From: Fredinandcohnia aciditolerans
GTDB lineage: Bacteria; Bacillota; Bacilli; Bacillales; Bacillaceae_L
Assembly: GCA_003640645.1 (NCBI GenBank)
Contig: QGHH01000009.1
Coordinates: 1-64,000, forward strand
Direction: 5' to 3'
Length of the DNA: 64,000 nucleotides
A program made the translations under genes and the position numbers. Below the pieces are notes generated by a model. It was not told the DNA's origin and did no database searches. It was given only the letters and a program-made list of their open reading frames with translations. Positions 53,212 through 62,806 of the stretch are shown piece by piece (position 1 is the first letter of the stretch; every line of letters begins with the position of its first letter).

Positions 53212-54309
53212 GTGAGTGAAATCATCCATCGTACAAAAACACGTCCTGTAAAGGTAGGTAATTTAACGATTGGTGGTAATAATGAAGTAATTATTCAAAG
53301 TATGACCACAACTAAAACACATGATGTAGAAGCAACGGTTGCTGAAATAAAAAGGCTTGAAGAAGCAGGCTGTCAAATCGTTCGTGTAGCATGTCCTGAT
53401 GAGCGTGCAGCAAATGCAATATCTGAAATCAAAAAGAGAATTTCAATTCCTCTTGTAGTTGATATACACTTTGATTATAAATTAGCCTTAAAAGCGATTG
53501 AGGGAGGAGCCGATAAAATTCGGATTAATCCTGGTAATATCGGTCGCAAAGAAAAAGTTGAAGCTGTTGTAAAAGCTGCAAAAGAAAAAGGAATTCCGAT
53601 TCGAATCGGTGTAAACGCTGGGTCATTAGAGAAGCGTATCCTTGATAAATATGGATACCCAACAGCAGATGGTATGGTTGAAAGTGCTTTACACCATATT
53701 AAAATCTTAGAAGATCTTGATTTTCATGACATCATTGTATCAATGAAAGCTTCAACCGTAGAGCTTGCCATTGAAGCTTATGAAAAAGCTGCAAAAGCTT
53801 TTGATTACCCACTTCACTTAGGAATTACCGAATCAGGAACATTATTCTCAGGAACAGTCAAAAGTGCTGCCGGTTTAGGTGCCATCTTAAGTAAGGGAAT
53901 CGGAAATACATTACGGGTTTCATTAAGTGCAGACCCTGTAGAAGAAGTTAAAGTTGCCCGCGAATTGCTAAAATCTTTTGGTTTGGCAGCTAATGCAGCA
54001 ACATTAATTTCATGCCCGACATGTGGACGTATTGAAATTGATCTAATTAAAATAGCTAACGAGGTTGAGGAGTACATCTCAACGATTAAAGCACCAATTA
54101 AGGTTTCTGTATTAGGATGCGCAGTTAACGGTCCTGGTGAAGCACGTGAGGCTGATATCGGCATTGCAGGAGCAAGAGGAGAAGGCCTACTGTTCCGCCA
54201 TGGTAAAACTGTACGAAAAGTACCGGAAGAAACTATGGTAGAAGAATTAAAAAAAGAAATCGATAAGCTTGCTGAAGAATATTATGCTAAACAAGCAGCC
54301 GAGCAATAG
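53212..54309 (+). CDS. ispG: 4-hydroxy-3-methylbut-2-enyl diphosphate synthase IspG (flavodoxin type)
   Basis: A 365-aa [4Fe-4S] enzyme of the MEP isoprenoid pathway, making HMBPP from MEcPP. The TIM barrel contains [10 protein letters not shown] and [12 protein letters not shown]. The cluster Cys are in SCPTCGR and [14 protein letters not shown] 53212 is chosen: AAAGGAG lies about 8 nt upstream. ispH, the next enzyme, is 6.4 kb downstream. A family-B repeat lies in its 3' UTR. Confidence 0.96.
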   Translation: MSEIIHRTKTRPVKVGNLTIGGNNEVIIQSMTTTKTHDVEATVAEIKRLEEAGCQIVRVACPDERAANAISEIKKRISIPLVVDIHFDYKLALKAIEGGADKIRINPGNIGRKEKVEAVVKAAKEKGIPIRIGVNAGSLEKRILDKYGYPTADGMVESALHHIKILEDLDFHDIIVSMKASTVELAIEAYEKAAKAFDYPLHLGITESGTLFSGTVKSAAGLGAILSKGIGNTLRVSLSADPVEEVKVARELLKSFGLAANAATLISCPTCGRIEIDLIKIANEVEEYISTIKAPIKVSVLGCAVNGPGEAREADIGIAGARGEGLLFRHGKTVRKVPEETMVEELKKEIDKLAEEYYAKQAAEQ

Positions 54310-54317
54310 AAAAGTTT

Positions 54318-54430
54318 CGGCGCCTTGCTCAGCACCGACAAGCACAAGACGAGCCAGCAGAAGGTTGTTCTTTAACCTTCATGATGGATTGACTTGTGAC
54401 CTCGAGGGGCTAGGCGCTGAGACTGGACAC
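54318..54430 (+). repeat. Dispersed repeat family B, copy 2 (3' UTR of ispG)
   Basis: It starts 9 nt past the ispG stop and ends 10 nt before the terminator. Modules are GGCGCCTTGCTCAGCACCGA, CAAGCACAAGACGAGCCAGC, AAGGTT..AACCTT, GATGGATTGACTTGTGACCT and CGAGGGGCTAGGCGCTGAGA. The start and end are complementary, so the whole element can fold into one long stem. Confidence 0.8.
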
Positions 54431-54439
54431 AAAAATAAA

Positions 54440-54475
54440 AAACAAGCCCGACAATATGTCGGGCTTGTTTTTATT
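54440..54475. terminator. Bidirectional terminator ispG / yqfX
   Basis: AACAAGCCCGACA ATA TGTCGGGCTTGTT with A and T runs on both sides lies between convergent genes. Confidence 0.9.
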
Positions 54476-54491
54476 TCACATAATCAAGTTG

Positions 54492-54881
54492 TTAAAAAAA
54501 TGGGAGGATAAAGATGCCAACAATAATCGAAACAGCACCAATTCCGATTGCCCATGCTCCTAAACCAGTTGCTCCACGACGACGTGCGATAAATCCAATA
54601 ATAATACCTGCTGCTCCTAATAGTACAGGCATTACAAACAAGGAAATGATTGATAAAGCTAGAGCTAGCCAGCCTAAACCAGCACCACCCGCTACCCTAT
54701 CATCCGTATTGTTTCCTTCATAGTTCGCTTCACGTCTTGTGGTCCCATAATTAATTGGAGCGGCAACTTCTGCTGCCGTTTCCTCATCGTAGCTTGAGTC
54801 AGCATTTGCACCTAAGTTTGGATCAACGTATTCAAAATCATCGTCTCGAATCTTTCTTACGTTTGTATCTTCTTCCGCCAT
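54492..54881 (-). CDS. yqfX: YqfX membrane protein
   Basis: A 129-aa protein with an acidic N-terminal half (1-65, many Asp/Glu/Asn) and two C-terminal transmembrane helices (GLGWLALALSIISLFVMPVL, ATGLGAWAIGIGAVSIIVGI) separated by ARRRGATG. Length and order match Bacillus YqfX. Function unknown. Confidence 0.85.
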   Translation of the reverse strand: MAEEDTNVRKIRDDDFEYVDPNLGANADSSYDEETAAEVAAPINYGTTRREANYEGNNTDDRVAGGAGLGWLALALSIISLFVMPVLLGAAGIIIGFIARRRGATGLGAWAIGIGAVSIIVGIFILPFF

Positions 54882-54996
54882 GCTTATCCCTCGCTTTCCT
54901 TATCGGTAAGGAGCATTTTTAGTATGAGTTAAAGGAGCGAGAAATATTATTGTTAATCATTGACTCTAATACCAATACAGATTAGTCTAAAAGGCG

Positions 54997-55410
54997 TTAA
55001 ATTCTACATTCTGGACATGAACCATAAATTTCGAATTTGTGATCGGTTATATCATATCCAGCTAAATTATCGTTCATTTTATCCATTGGACATGATTCTA
55101 TTTCCTTGGTTTTACCACATTCTAAGCAAATAAAATGATGATGATGGTGATTTCCACCACATGTAAACCGAAAATGCTTCTCACCTGAAAGCTCCGTCAT
55201 TTCCAATATACCTAGCTCTACAAATAATGAAAGATTTCTATAGATTGTATCAAAACTTAGTCCAGGATAGTTTTCCTTTAAATCGTCCAAAACATCCTTA
55301 GCTGTTAAATATTTATCAGATGCAGAAAAGAGTTCAAGCATTTCCTGTCTTTTCCCTGTATGTTTAAATCCTTTTTCCTTCATTAACTGCATCGCTTCAG
55401 AAACATTCAT
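54997..55410 (-). CDS. zur: Zinc uptake regulator Zur (Fur family)
   Basis: A 137-aa Fur-family repressor. The DNA-binding winged helix is [16 protein letters not shown]...[11 protein letters not shown], the dimer domain has [13 protein letters not shown], and the structural zinc site is completed by GSCPEC near the C-terminus. ATG 55410 overlaps the permease stop (ATGA). It is co-transcribed with the zinc importer genes it should repress. Confidence 0.9.
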   Translation of the reverse strand: MNVSEAMQLMKEKGFKHTGKRQEMLELFSASDKYLTAKDVLDDLKENYPGLSFDTIYRNLSLFVELGILEMTELSGEKHFRFTCGGNHHHHHFICLECGKTKEIESCPMDKMNDNLAGYDITDHKFEIYGSCPECRI

Positions 55411-56249
55411 GCTGATCTTCCTTTCCGCCTTTTTTTCCAACTAATTGCACCTAAAAGAATAATAATCGCAAGTACAACGATGGTTCCCCCTGGAGCTAAA
55501 TCAAGATAGTATGAAAGCACTAATCCAATAATTACGGCTAACTCTCCAAATACAACTGAGAGGATGATCGTTTGTTTAAAGCCTTTTGCAATTCGAATGG
55601 CTGCTGCAACAGGCAATGTCATTAAAGATGACACTAATAAAATTCCAACAATCCTCATTGATGCAGCAATAACTAATGCTACGGTAACAATAAAGATAAA
55701 ATGAATTGTTTTTGCATTAATCCCTGAAACAGCTGCATGCTCTTCATCAAATGATAATAAAAATAATTCCTTGTATAGAAAAGTAACGATAATAATAACA
55801 AGCACAGAAATGGCAAGAATGGTCCATAAATCTGACCGGCTAATCGCGCTTACACTACCGAACAAATAATTGAATAAATCTGTGTTAAAGCCGTCCGCGA
55901 GTGAAATAAATATAACACCTAAACCAATTCCACTTGATAAAATAATGGGTATTGCAAGTTCCTGATAATGCTTATACACCGTTCTTAAACGCTCAATAAA
56001 TAGAGAACCAACGACTGAGAATGTCATTCCCATGTAGATGGGATTGATAGGTCCGGCGAGCCCAAGCTTCTTTTCAAGTAAAAGGCTCGCAGCAATCCCT
56101 GCTAACGTCACATGGCTTAAGGCTTCCGCAATGAGTGACAGTCGTCTTACAACTATAAAAACACCGAGTAACGGTGCAATAAATCCAATTAGCAAACCAC
56201 TAAAGAATGCATTTTGTAAAAATTCATATTGAAAAATATCTGAAAGCAT
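55407..56249 (-). CDS. znuB: Zinc ABC transporter permease (ZnuB type)
   Basis: A 280-aa ABC-3 family permease with eight or so transmembrane helices ([20 protein letters not shown] is the family signature). ATG 56249 follows GGAAGGTG. It is encoded between the ATPase gene and zur; this supports zinc as substrate, though related permeases move manganese. No substrate-binding lipoprotein gene is next to it. Confidence 0.9.
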   Translation of the reverse strand: MLSDIFQYEFLQNAFFSGLLIGFIAPLLGVFIVVRRLSLIAEALSHVTLAGIAASLLLEKKLGLAGPINPIYMGMTFSVVGSLFIERLRTVYKHYQELAIPIILSSGIGLGVIFISLADGFNTDLFNYLFGSVSAISRSDLWTILAISVLVIIIVTFLYKELFLLSFDEEHAAVSGINAKTIHFIFIVTVALVIAASMRIVGILLVSSLMTLPVAAAIRIAKGFKQTIILSVVFGELAVIIGLVLSYYLDLAPGGTIVVLAIIILLGAISWKKRRKGRSA

Positions 56250-56253
56250 CGTT

Positions 56254-57027
56254 TCACCTTCCATGGCTATGTTCATGAGTAATTACTTGAAGCGAATGTC
56301 CATAAAATTGGGATAAGTCCTGATCCTGTACATGTTCAAACTCATCAGCACTTCCATGGAAATGAAGATGCTTATTCAAGCATGCAACATGTGACACTTT
56401 TTCCGATACTGTCCCTACATCATGGGTAACTAATATCAAAGTAATCCCCTTGTTTTTATTTATGTCCTCAAGCATATTGTAAAATGTTTGAACAGTTTGG
56501 GCATCTACCCCAACAGTCGGTTCATCAAGGATAAGAAGATCTGGTTCACTGACAAGCGACCTAGCAATAAAAACCCGCTGTTGTTGCCCTCCAGAAAGCT
56601 CCCCAATGTTTCGATATAGAAACTTTTCCATTCCAACTGCTTGAAGTGCGTCCATGACTTTTTTCTTGTGTTCTTGTTTGAAAAAATGAAATAGTCCAAG
56701 CTTTGCCGTTAGGCCACTTGATACAACCTCAAATACCGTAGCCGGAAATCCTGAGTTAAAACTGTTTGCTTTTTGAGAAACAAAACCTATTTTTGGCCAA
56801 TCTTTAAATTTTGAAATCGGTGTACCAAATAATTCAATTGACCCCTTTTGAAGTTTAACTAATCCGAGAATGCTTTTTAAAAGCGTGGTTTTACCAGATC
56901 CATTAGGACCGACAATAGCTAAGAAAGATCCTTGAGGGACAACTAGGTTAATGTTTTCTAACACGGTTTGTTCCTCATATCGAAAAGAAAGATCCTTTAT
57001 CTTTAATACCGAATTTGGATGTGTCAA
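56254..57027 (-). CDS. znuC: Zinc ABC transporter ATPase (ZnuC type)
   Basis: A 257-aa ABC ATPase. Walker A is GPNGSGKTT, the signature [10 protein letters not shown], Walker B LLILDEPTVGVD and the His switch VTHD. The C-terminus is His-rich (HGHSLQVITHEHSHGR-like). First gene of the operon, behind a Zur-like box; the start lies 4 nt from the permease gene on the other side. Confidence 0.92.
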   Translation of the reverse strand: MTHPNSVLKIKDLSFRYEEQTVLENINLVVPQGSFLAIVGPNGSGKTTLLKSILGLVKLQKGSIELFGTPISKFKDWPKIGFVSQKANSFNSGFPATVFEVVSSGLTAKLGLFHFFKQEHKKKVMDALQAVGMEKFLYRNIGELSGGQQQRVFIARSLVSEPDLLILDEPTVGVDAQTVQTFYNMLEDINKNKGITLILVTHDVGTVSEKVSHVACLNKHLHFHGSADEFEHVQDQDLSQFYGHSLQVITHEHSHGR

Positions 57028-57059
57028 GTTATCACCTTATCTATCGTTAATTTTTGTTC

Positions 57060-57082
57060 TTATTAAGAATCATTACGATTTA
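57060..57082 (-). promoter_or_regulatory. Zur-like box upstream of znuC
   Basis: On the minus strand TAAATCGTAATGATTCTTAA-TAA matches the first half of the Bacillus Zur box (TAAATCGTAATnATTACGAT-TTA) exactly, with a degenerate second half. Its place 35 bp before the znuC start fits Zur repression. Confidence 0.65.
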
Positions 57083-57194
57083 TACTTTAAGAAGTATACA
57101 GGATGAATTTTATAAAGTAAAGAATTTGATAATCAAAAAAGATTTATGCACACACCTTTTCGTTATGAAATAGACTAACGAGAGGAAGGTGAAG

Positions 57195-57461
57195 ATGATA
57201 ACAATGAATATTTATCAACAAATCATTAACCAAAAATTAAAAACGTTAACACCTGATGACTTAATGAAATACGGAAAACAATATGATATATATGTATCCA
57301 AAGAACAAGCAACAAATGTATTAAAATTAATTCGAAAAAACAAGAATATTAATATCTTTAATCCCGAAGAAAAAAATCAGTTATTAAGAGAAATTGCCCG
57401 TGTTACAAGTCCTGAGGTCGCAAGAAAACTAAATCAATTGTTTATCAAATTTACAAGTTAA
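57195..57461 (+). CDS. yqfT: DUF2624 family protein YqfT
   Basis: An 88-aa, all-helical protein of the YqfT/DUF2624 family (NQKLKTLTPDDLMKYGKQYD, IARVTSPEVARKLNQLFIKF). ATG 57195 follows AGGAAGG by 5 nt. It lies divergent from znuC and convergent with nfo as in B. subtilis. Function unknown. Confidence 0.87.
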   Translation: MITMNIYQQIINQKLKTLTPDDLMKYGKQYDIYVSKEQATNVLKLIRKNKNINIFNPEEKNQLLREIARVTSPEVARKLNQLFIKFTS

Positions 57462-57488
57462 AAAAAGCTGTCGATTGACAGCTTTTCT
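57462..57488. terminator. Bidirectional terminator
   Basis: AAAGCTGTC GATT GACAGCTTT lies between yqfT and nfo. Confidence 0.85.
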
Positions 57489-58380
57489 ACTGATTGGTTA
57501 TTTTCTCGAGTAAGCCTTCATCAAATGATTTTGATCGAATCATTTCAATTTCGTACTTATATGGAGCCTTTTTATTGTTTTTGTCCTCACCTACATATGG
57601 TGTTTCAAGTATTTTAGGGACATTTTCTAGGGATGGATGATGAACAATATAATTGATTGCATTAAAACCAATTTTACCAAAACCAATATTTTCGTGACGG
57701 TCTTTTCTCGCCCCTTTATCGTTTTTGCTATCATTGATATGAAGGACTTTTATTCGTTCTAGCCCCACTAATTTATCGAATTGTTCTAAGACCCCATCAA
57801 AATCATTCACAATATCATAGCCTGCATCATGAGTATGACAAGTGTCAAAGCAGACAGATAACTTTTCATTGTGCGTAACTCCATCAATAATTTGGGCAAT
57901 TTCTTCGAATGATCTACCACATTCAGTGCCTTTACCAGCCATTGTTTCTAATGCTATCTGTGCTTTGTGATCCTTTGTCAGAACCTCATTTAAACCTGCA
58001 ATTATCTGCTTTATTCCTGCTTCTGCACCTGCGCCTACATGTGCACCAGGATGAAGAACAATTTGATTTGCACCGAGCGCCTCTGTTCTCTCAATTTCAG
58101 AACGCAAAAAGTTTACACCTAGTTCATATGTTGCTGGGTTTGAAGTATTACCGATATTTATGATATACGGAGCATGTACAACAATTTCATCAATCCCATT
58201 TTCCTTCATATGAGCATGTCCTGCTTCTATATTTAAATCATCTATTTTTTTACGTCTTGTATTTTGTGGTGCTCCTGTATAAATCATAAATGTATTTGCA
58301 CCATATGACACTGCTTCTTCACTCGCTGCAAGAAGCATTTTTTTCCCACTCATCGAAACATGTGAGCCAAGTTTTAGCAT
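57487..58380 (-). CDS. nfo: Endonuclease IV (apurinic/apyrimidinic endonuclease)
   Basis: A 297-aa AP endonuclease with a TIM barrel and three-zinc site. Signatures are [36 protein letters not shown] and [20 protein letters not shown]. It incises DNA 5' of abasic sites in base-excision repair. It follows cshB by about 60 bp on the minus strand. Confidence 0.96.
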   Translation of the reverse strand: MLKLGSHVSMSGKKMLLAASEEAVSYGANTFMIYTGAPQNTRRKKIDDLNIEAGHAHMKENGIDEIVVHAPYIINIGNTSNPATYELGVNFLRSEIERTEALGANQIVLHPGAHVGAGAEAGIKQIIAGLNEVLTKDHKAQIALETMAGKGTECGRSFEEIAQIIDGVTHNEKLSVCFDTCHTHDAGYDIVNDFDGVLEQFDKLVGLERIKVLHINDSKNDKGARKDRHENIGFGKIGFNAINYIVHHPSLENVPKILETPYVGEDKNNKKAPYKYEIEMIRSKSFDEGLLEKITNQ

Positions 58381-58437
58381 GCTATACCTCTCCTATCTCC
58401 CAACTAATTCATAAATGTATATTATCATAATTCATGT

Positions 58438-59745
58438 TTATTTTCTCTTTAAACGTTTTTGGCGCTTTTTAATTTTTTCCATTTCTTGATTCATCTTTTT
58501 CTTATAGCCTGGTTTCACTTTCTTAGGCTTCTTCACCTGACTTTGTGCTAGTTTATCAATTTCATCAACTTGTTTTTTGCGAGCCTTTCGCTTGTTTCTT
58601 TCACCAATATTGACCCATTCATCGTTTTCAAGGTCCCTATTTACAAAAGTAACGCCCATTTTTTCAAGTCTTATGATTGCATCTTCATCCGCTGGCTCAT
58701 AAATAGTTGCTGCGATTCCTGAGTAGCCCGCCCTTGCCGTTCTACCAACCCTATGAATGTAAAAATCAAGATCACTAGGTAGCTCATAATTGATGACATG
58801 GCTCACACCTTCAATGTCAATTCCTCTTGCTGCTAAATCTGTTGCCACTACATATTGGAACTCTAATGAGTTAATTTGCTTCATGACCTTTTTGCGTTCT
58901 CTTGGAGGGAGGTCTCCGTGGAGTCTTCCTACCTTCATCCCTTTTGTAAGTAACCCATCCGCTACCTCGTCTGCCAATTTTTTCGTATTGGTAAAAATAA
59001 TGGCTAAATATGGATTATAAACCTCTAACATTGATTGCAAAAGGTTTAGCTTATTCCGATGTCGTAATGGAACAAGTATATGTTCTACCTTGGCGGCTGT
59101 AGCTTGTTCAGGTGCAACATGAGTGTATCTAGGGTTTTCCATATACTTTTTTAGAAATGGTTTTAATTTTTCAGGAATAGTTGCTGAAAACACTAAAATT
59201 TGTAGGTCTTCGGCCATCCTCGCTGCAATTTGGTCGACATCTTCGATGAAGCCCATATCAAGCATTAGATCAGCCTCATCGACTACAATTTGATTCGCTG
59301 TGTAAACTTGAAGAGCTTGTTCTTTAATCAAATCGTGAATCCTTCCAGGAGTTCCTACCACAATATGTGGTTGTGTTTTCAGTTTTTCAATGGCCCTCAC
59401 TTTATCCGTACCACCTACAAACAATTTTGCTGTGATGGGATTCTCTCCACTAAATTTAATGATTTTTCCAATTTCATGATGGATTTGAGTTGCAAGCTCA
59501 CGAGTAGGCGCAGTTATAACGGCCTGTACCTCCTGTCTTGCTGAATCAATATTATTAATTATTGGTAGTATGTACGCATGGGTTTTACCTGTACCTGTTT
59601 GTGATTGCCCTATGGCACTTTCGCCCCGCTGAATGCTCGGTATTAACCGTTCTTGAATTTCAGTTGGCTTTGTAAATTTTACCTCTTTTAATGCTTCAAG
59701 TATAAATGGCTGAAGTTGAAAACGTTCAAAATCTTTTACTGTCAT
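58438..59745 (-). CDS. cshB: DEAD-box RNA helicase CshB
   Basis: A 435-aa DEAD-box helicase. The Q motif region is FERFQLQPFILEAL, motif I QSQTGTGKT, motif II VVDEADLMLD, motif III FSATIP, and motif VI HRVGRTARAG. The C-terminal tail is Lys/Arg-rich (KKPKKVKPGYKKKMNQEMEK). In B. subtilis CshB (YqfR) unwinds structured RNA at low temperature. Placement between nfo and yqfQ is conserved. Confidence 0.93.
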   Translation of the reverse strand: MTVKDFERFQLQPFILEALKEVKFTKPTEIQERLIPSIQRGESAIGQSQTGTGKTHAYILPIINNIDSARQEVQAVITAPTRELATQIHHEIGKIIKFSGENPITAKLFVGGTDKVRAIEKLKTQPHIVVGTPGRIHDLIKEQALQVYTANQIVVDEADLMLDMGFIEDVDQIAARMAEDLQILVFSATIPEKLKPFLKKYMENPRYTHVAPEQATAAKVEHILVPLRHRNKLNLLQSMLEVYNPYLAIIFTNTKKLADEVADGLLTKGMKVGRLHGDLPPRERKKVMKQINSLEFQYVVATDLAARGIDIEGVSHVINYELPSDLDFYIHRVGRTARAGYSGIAATIYEPADEDAIIRLEKMGVTFVNRDLENDEWVNIGERNKRKARKKQVDEIDKLAQSQVKKPKKVKPGYKKKMNQEMEKIKKRQKRLKRK

Positions 59746-59980
59746 TACGATCCCTCATTTATATAAATATGAATTTGTTTTGCAAGGTTTGGGTTTAATT
59801 ATATGTTTTCTCATAACCTAACAATTTATTATATAGGAAAGCTTGTCAAAATACCAATTGCGCCCATTTGAGGTAATCGGGAAAACATTTAATTCACCCA
59901 CCGCATATCCTAAAAATAAGGTATTATCACCCGATTCATTCTTCTACTTAACCTAGGTAATTTGAAAGGAGGAGAAGCAA

Positions 59981-60565
59981 ATGTTTTATCCACGACAACC
60001 AATGAATCAAATGAGACCAATGAGAGCAATGAGACCGATGAGACCGCCATCCATGTTTCCACAGCAATATGGGGTTCGACCACCAGGAATGTTCGGTGGT
60101 ATGCAGGGTATGCAGGGTATGCAGGGCATGCAAGGACAAGGAAGATCCGGATTAGGTGGCCTTTTGAAAAAGTTAATCCCTGGAATGGGAAAGTCAAACC
60201 CGATGCAAGGAATGGGTGGTATGCCGGGTTTCTTTAATCCTTCACAAGGAATGAACCCTGGCACCCTTCAAGGTTTAGCAAATCCCTCTAACCTTAGTGC
60301 GATAATGGGAAATGTACAAAAAACATTAAAAATGGCCGAATCTGTAGTTCCAATGGTTCAACAATATGGACCATTAATGAAAAACATCCCCGCAATGGTT
60401 AGGATGTATAGTGCTATTAAAAATGCAGGGAATGAACAAGAAGAAGAAGATAATGAGACTATTTCACTATCGGATGTGACATCAAATAGTGAAGAAGTTG
60501 AAAATGAAGAAGAAAATTCAAAAGCTAGCGGTACCGGTAAATCTGTTCCAAAGCTTTACATTTAA
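59981..60565 (+). CDS. yqfQ: VrrA/YqfQ family protein with tandem repeats
   Basis: A 194-aa low-complexity protein. A Met-Arg-Pro-rich start (RPMRAMRPMRPPSMF) is followed by four GMQ triplets (about 37-49) and a Gly/Met/Pro-rich middle. A helical segment (NVQKTLKMAESVVPMVQQYG) and an acidic tail (NEQEEEDNETISLSD) complete it. The order cshB-yqfQ-ispH matches Bacillus; in B. anthracis the homologue vrrA carries a variable tandem repeat. Probably a spore-associated protein (inference). GGAGGAG precedes ATG. Confidence 0.87.
   Translation: MFYPRQPMNQMRPMRAMRPMRPPSMFPQQYGVRPPGMFGGMQGMQGMQGMQGQGRSGLGGLLKKLIPGMGKSNPMQGMGGMPGFFNPSQGMNPGTLQGLANPSNLSAIMGNVQKTLKMAESVVPMVQQYGPLMKNIPAMVRMYSAIKNAGNEQEEEDNETISLSDVTSNSEEVENEEENSKASGTGKSVPKLYI
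60091..60128 (+). repeat. 9-bp tandem repeat within yqfQ/vrrA
   Basis: Four copies of a GGTATGCAG-type unit (the last with GGCATGCAA) encode Gly-Met-Gln repeats. They are in frame, so unit gain or loss keeps the reading frame. Confidence 0.85.
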
Positions 60566-60668
60566 AAGACTTTGTATTATCCTTCATACTCAGATATAAT
60601 AAATACGAGATTACGAGAGTACCAATAGGTATGAGCTATCCGATTTATTGACTGAGGAGGAGAAGAGC

Positions 60669-61616
60669 ATGGAAGTAATCAAAATTGCTCCACGTGGATA
60701 CTGCTATGGTGTAGTAGATGCGATGGTAATTGCGAAAAATGCCGCTTTAGATAAAACATTACCAAGACCTATATATATACTAGGAATGATTGTTCATAAT
60801 AAGCATGTAACGGATGCCTTTGAAGAAGAAGGAATTATTACGCTTGATGGAGCAAACCGTTTAGATATACTAAATCAGGTTAAAGAGGGTACCGTTATTT
60901 TCACAGCACATGGCGTTTCACCTGAGGTGAAGAAATTAGCAAAAGAACGTGGTCTTGTTACACTTGATGCAACTTGCCCTGATGTAACTAGAACACATGA
61001 TTTAATTAAGGAAAAAACAGCTGAAGACTATCATATCATTTATATTGGTAAAAAGAACCACCCAGAGCCTGAAGGCGCATTAGGTGTAGCACCCGGTTTC
61101 GTTCATCTTGTTGAAACGGTTGAAGATGTTGAAAACCTTGAGTTAAATCATGAAAAGCTTGTTGTGACTAATCAAACAACAATGAGTCAGTGGGACGTTC
61201 TTCATGTAATGGATAAAGTTAAGGAAAAGTTTCCACACGCTGAAGTCCACAATGAAATTTGTTTAGCTACACAGGTTCGACAAGAAGCTGTTGCCCAACA
61301 AGCAACTGTGGCCGACTTAACGATCGTAGTTGGAGATCCGAAAAGCAATAACTCAAACCGACTCGCACAAGTTTCCGAAGAAATTGCAGGAACAAAAGCA
61401 TATCGTGTTGCAGACGTAAGTGATATACAACTTGAATGGCTAAAAGGTGTTGAAAAAGTAGCCGTAACAGCTGGCGCTTCCACCCCAACGCCGATTACAA
61501 AAGAGGTCATTACCTTTTTAGAGCAATTCGATCCTGAAAATGAGGAAACATGGGAACGATCTCGAAAAGTTCCACTCCATAAAGTGTTACCAAAGGTAAA
61601 AGCAGCTAAAAAATAA
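60669..61616 (+). CDS. ispH: 4-hydroxy-3-methylbut-2-enyl diphosphate reductase IspH
   Basis: A 315-aa [4Fe-4S] reductase, last enzyme of the MEP pathway, making IPP and DMAPP. Cluster Cys are in [17 protein letters not shown] and NEICLATQ; the substrate site includes TAHGVSP and TNQTTMS. ATG 60669 follows GAGGAGGAGAAGAGC. A bidirectional terminator follows. Confidence 0.96.
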   Translation: MEVIKIAPRGYCYGVVDAMVIAKNAALDKTLPRPIYILGMIVHNKHVTDAFEEEGIITLDGANRLDILNQVKEGTVIFTAHGVSPEVKKLAKERGLVTLDATCPDVTRTHDLIKEKTAEDYHIIYIGKKNHPEPEGALGVAPGFVHLVETVEDVENLELNHEKLVVTNQTTMSQWDVLHVMDKVKEKFPHAEVHNEICLATQVRQEAVAQQATVADLTIVVGDPKSNNSNRLAQVSEEIAGTKAYRVADVSDIQLEWLKGVEKVAVTAGASTPTPITKEVITFLEQFDPENEETWERSRKVPLHKVLPKVKAAKK

Positions 61617-61647
61617 ACGTTCAAAAGCGATCATAAATTAAAGTAAA

Positions 61648-61681
61648 AGGTACTCCAGTAAAATTGGAGTACCTTTTTTCA
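61648..61681. terminator. Bidirectional terminator
   Basis: GGTACTCCA GTAAAAT TGGAGTACC TTTTTT lies between the convergent ispH and yqfO. Confidence 0.9.
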
Positions 61682-62806
61682 TAGGAATTGAAATGGGTCT
61701 GTATTAAGCTCTGAAGTAATTACAGTAACCTCGAATTTCTTTTCTTTAAAACGCTCTTTTAACATATTTGCTACCCCTTTTTTCATGACCTTTTCAACAT
61801 TGTGTCCAGGGTCAACGATATTAAGTCCCATCATCATTGCATCGTGAGCAACATGGTAATACATATCTCCTGTTATATACACGTCTGCACCAGCTCTTTT
61901 AGCATGTGATACATACTTATTTCCGTCTCCTCCAAGCACCGCAACCTTCTTCACTTTATCTGAAAGAGAACCAACAACACGAAGTCCATCTACCTCTAAT
62001 TTATTTTTCACATGCAAGGCGAATTGCTCAAGTGTCATTTCCTGTTCAAGATAGCCAACACGTCCAAGTCCAAGCACATTACCATCATTTTCAAGGGGAT
62101 AGATATCGAAAGCAACCTCCTCGTATGGATGCGCGTTAAGCATAGCAGTAATCACTTTCTTTTGAATGCCACTCGGGAAAACGGTCTCTATTTTGATTTC
62201 ATCCACAACTTCTAATTTACCGACTTCACCTATATGGGGGTTTGTCCCTTGATGTGGTAAGAATGTTCCTGTACCAGGCGTGTTGTACGTACAATGACTG
62301 TAATTTCCGATATAACCTGCACCAGCAGAGCCTAAAGCAGCTCGTACTTTATCAGCAGACTCCGGAGGGACATAAACAGCTAGTTTTTTTAATTTTTCCT
62401 CGTAGGTCGGCGCAAGCAATTCAACATTCGTTAAACCCAAAGCATCCGCAAGCATGTCATTAACGCCACCGACAGCTACGTCTAAATTTGTATGTGCTGC
62501 ATAAATCGCTATATTATGTAAAATACATTTTTCAATGATTCTTCCAGACGGCGTATCTGTTTGAACCGTTTTTAAGGGCCGAAAAATAGGAGGATGATGC
62601 GCAATAATCAAATCAACATCATGTGAAATGGCTTCATCAACGACGTTTTCTAACACATCAAGTACAACCATGATTTTTTTTACCGGCTTGTTTAATGTCC
62701 CAACTTGAAGACCGATTCTTTCTCGATCACCTTCGACGGCTAAGTGCTTTGGAGAAAATTGCTCAAATATTTGTATCACTTCAAAACCATTAGGTATTTT
62801 GCTCAT
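61679..62806 (-). CDS. yqfO: Nif3-like dinuclear metal center protein YqfO
   Basis: A 375-aa Nif3/DUF34 protein with two Nif3 halves (LIIAHHPPIF metal ligands near 68; DPGHNVEKVMKK near the C-terminus) and a PII-like insert in between (about 135-240: LAVYVPPESADKVRAALGSA). Length equals B. subtilis YqfO. Often annotated GTP cyclohydrolase I type 2; the true reaction is unsettled. ATGA overlap with trmK shows coupling. Confidence 0.92.
   Translation of the reverse strand: MSKIPNGFEVIQIFEQFSPKHLAVEGDRERIGLQVGTLNKPVKKIMVVLDVLENVVDEAISHDVDLIIAHHPPIFRPLKTVQTDTPSGRIIEKCILHNIAIYAAHTNLDVAVGGVNDMLADALGLTNVELLAPTYEEKLKKLAVYVPPESADKVRAALGSAGAGYIGNYSHCTYNTPGTGTFLPHQGTNPHIGEVGKLEVVDEIKIETVFPSGIQKKVITAMLNAHPYEEVAFDIYPLENDGNVLGLGRVGYLEQEMTLEQFALHVKNKLEVDGLRVVGSLSDKVKKVAVLGGDGNKYVSHAKRAGADVYITGDMYYHVAHDAMMMGLNIVDPGHNVEKVMKKGVANMLKERFKEKKFEVTVITSELNTDPFQFL

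Noticed and set aside
60080-60130. CRISPR-like short repeats
   Set aside because: Repeats are contiguous 9-bp coding units without spacers; no cas genes are present.
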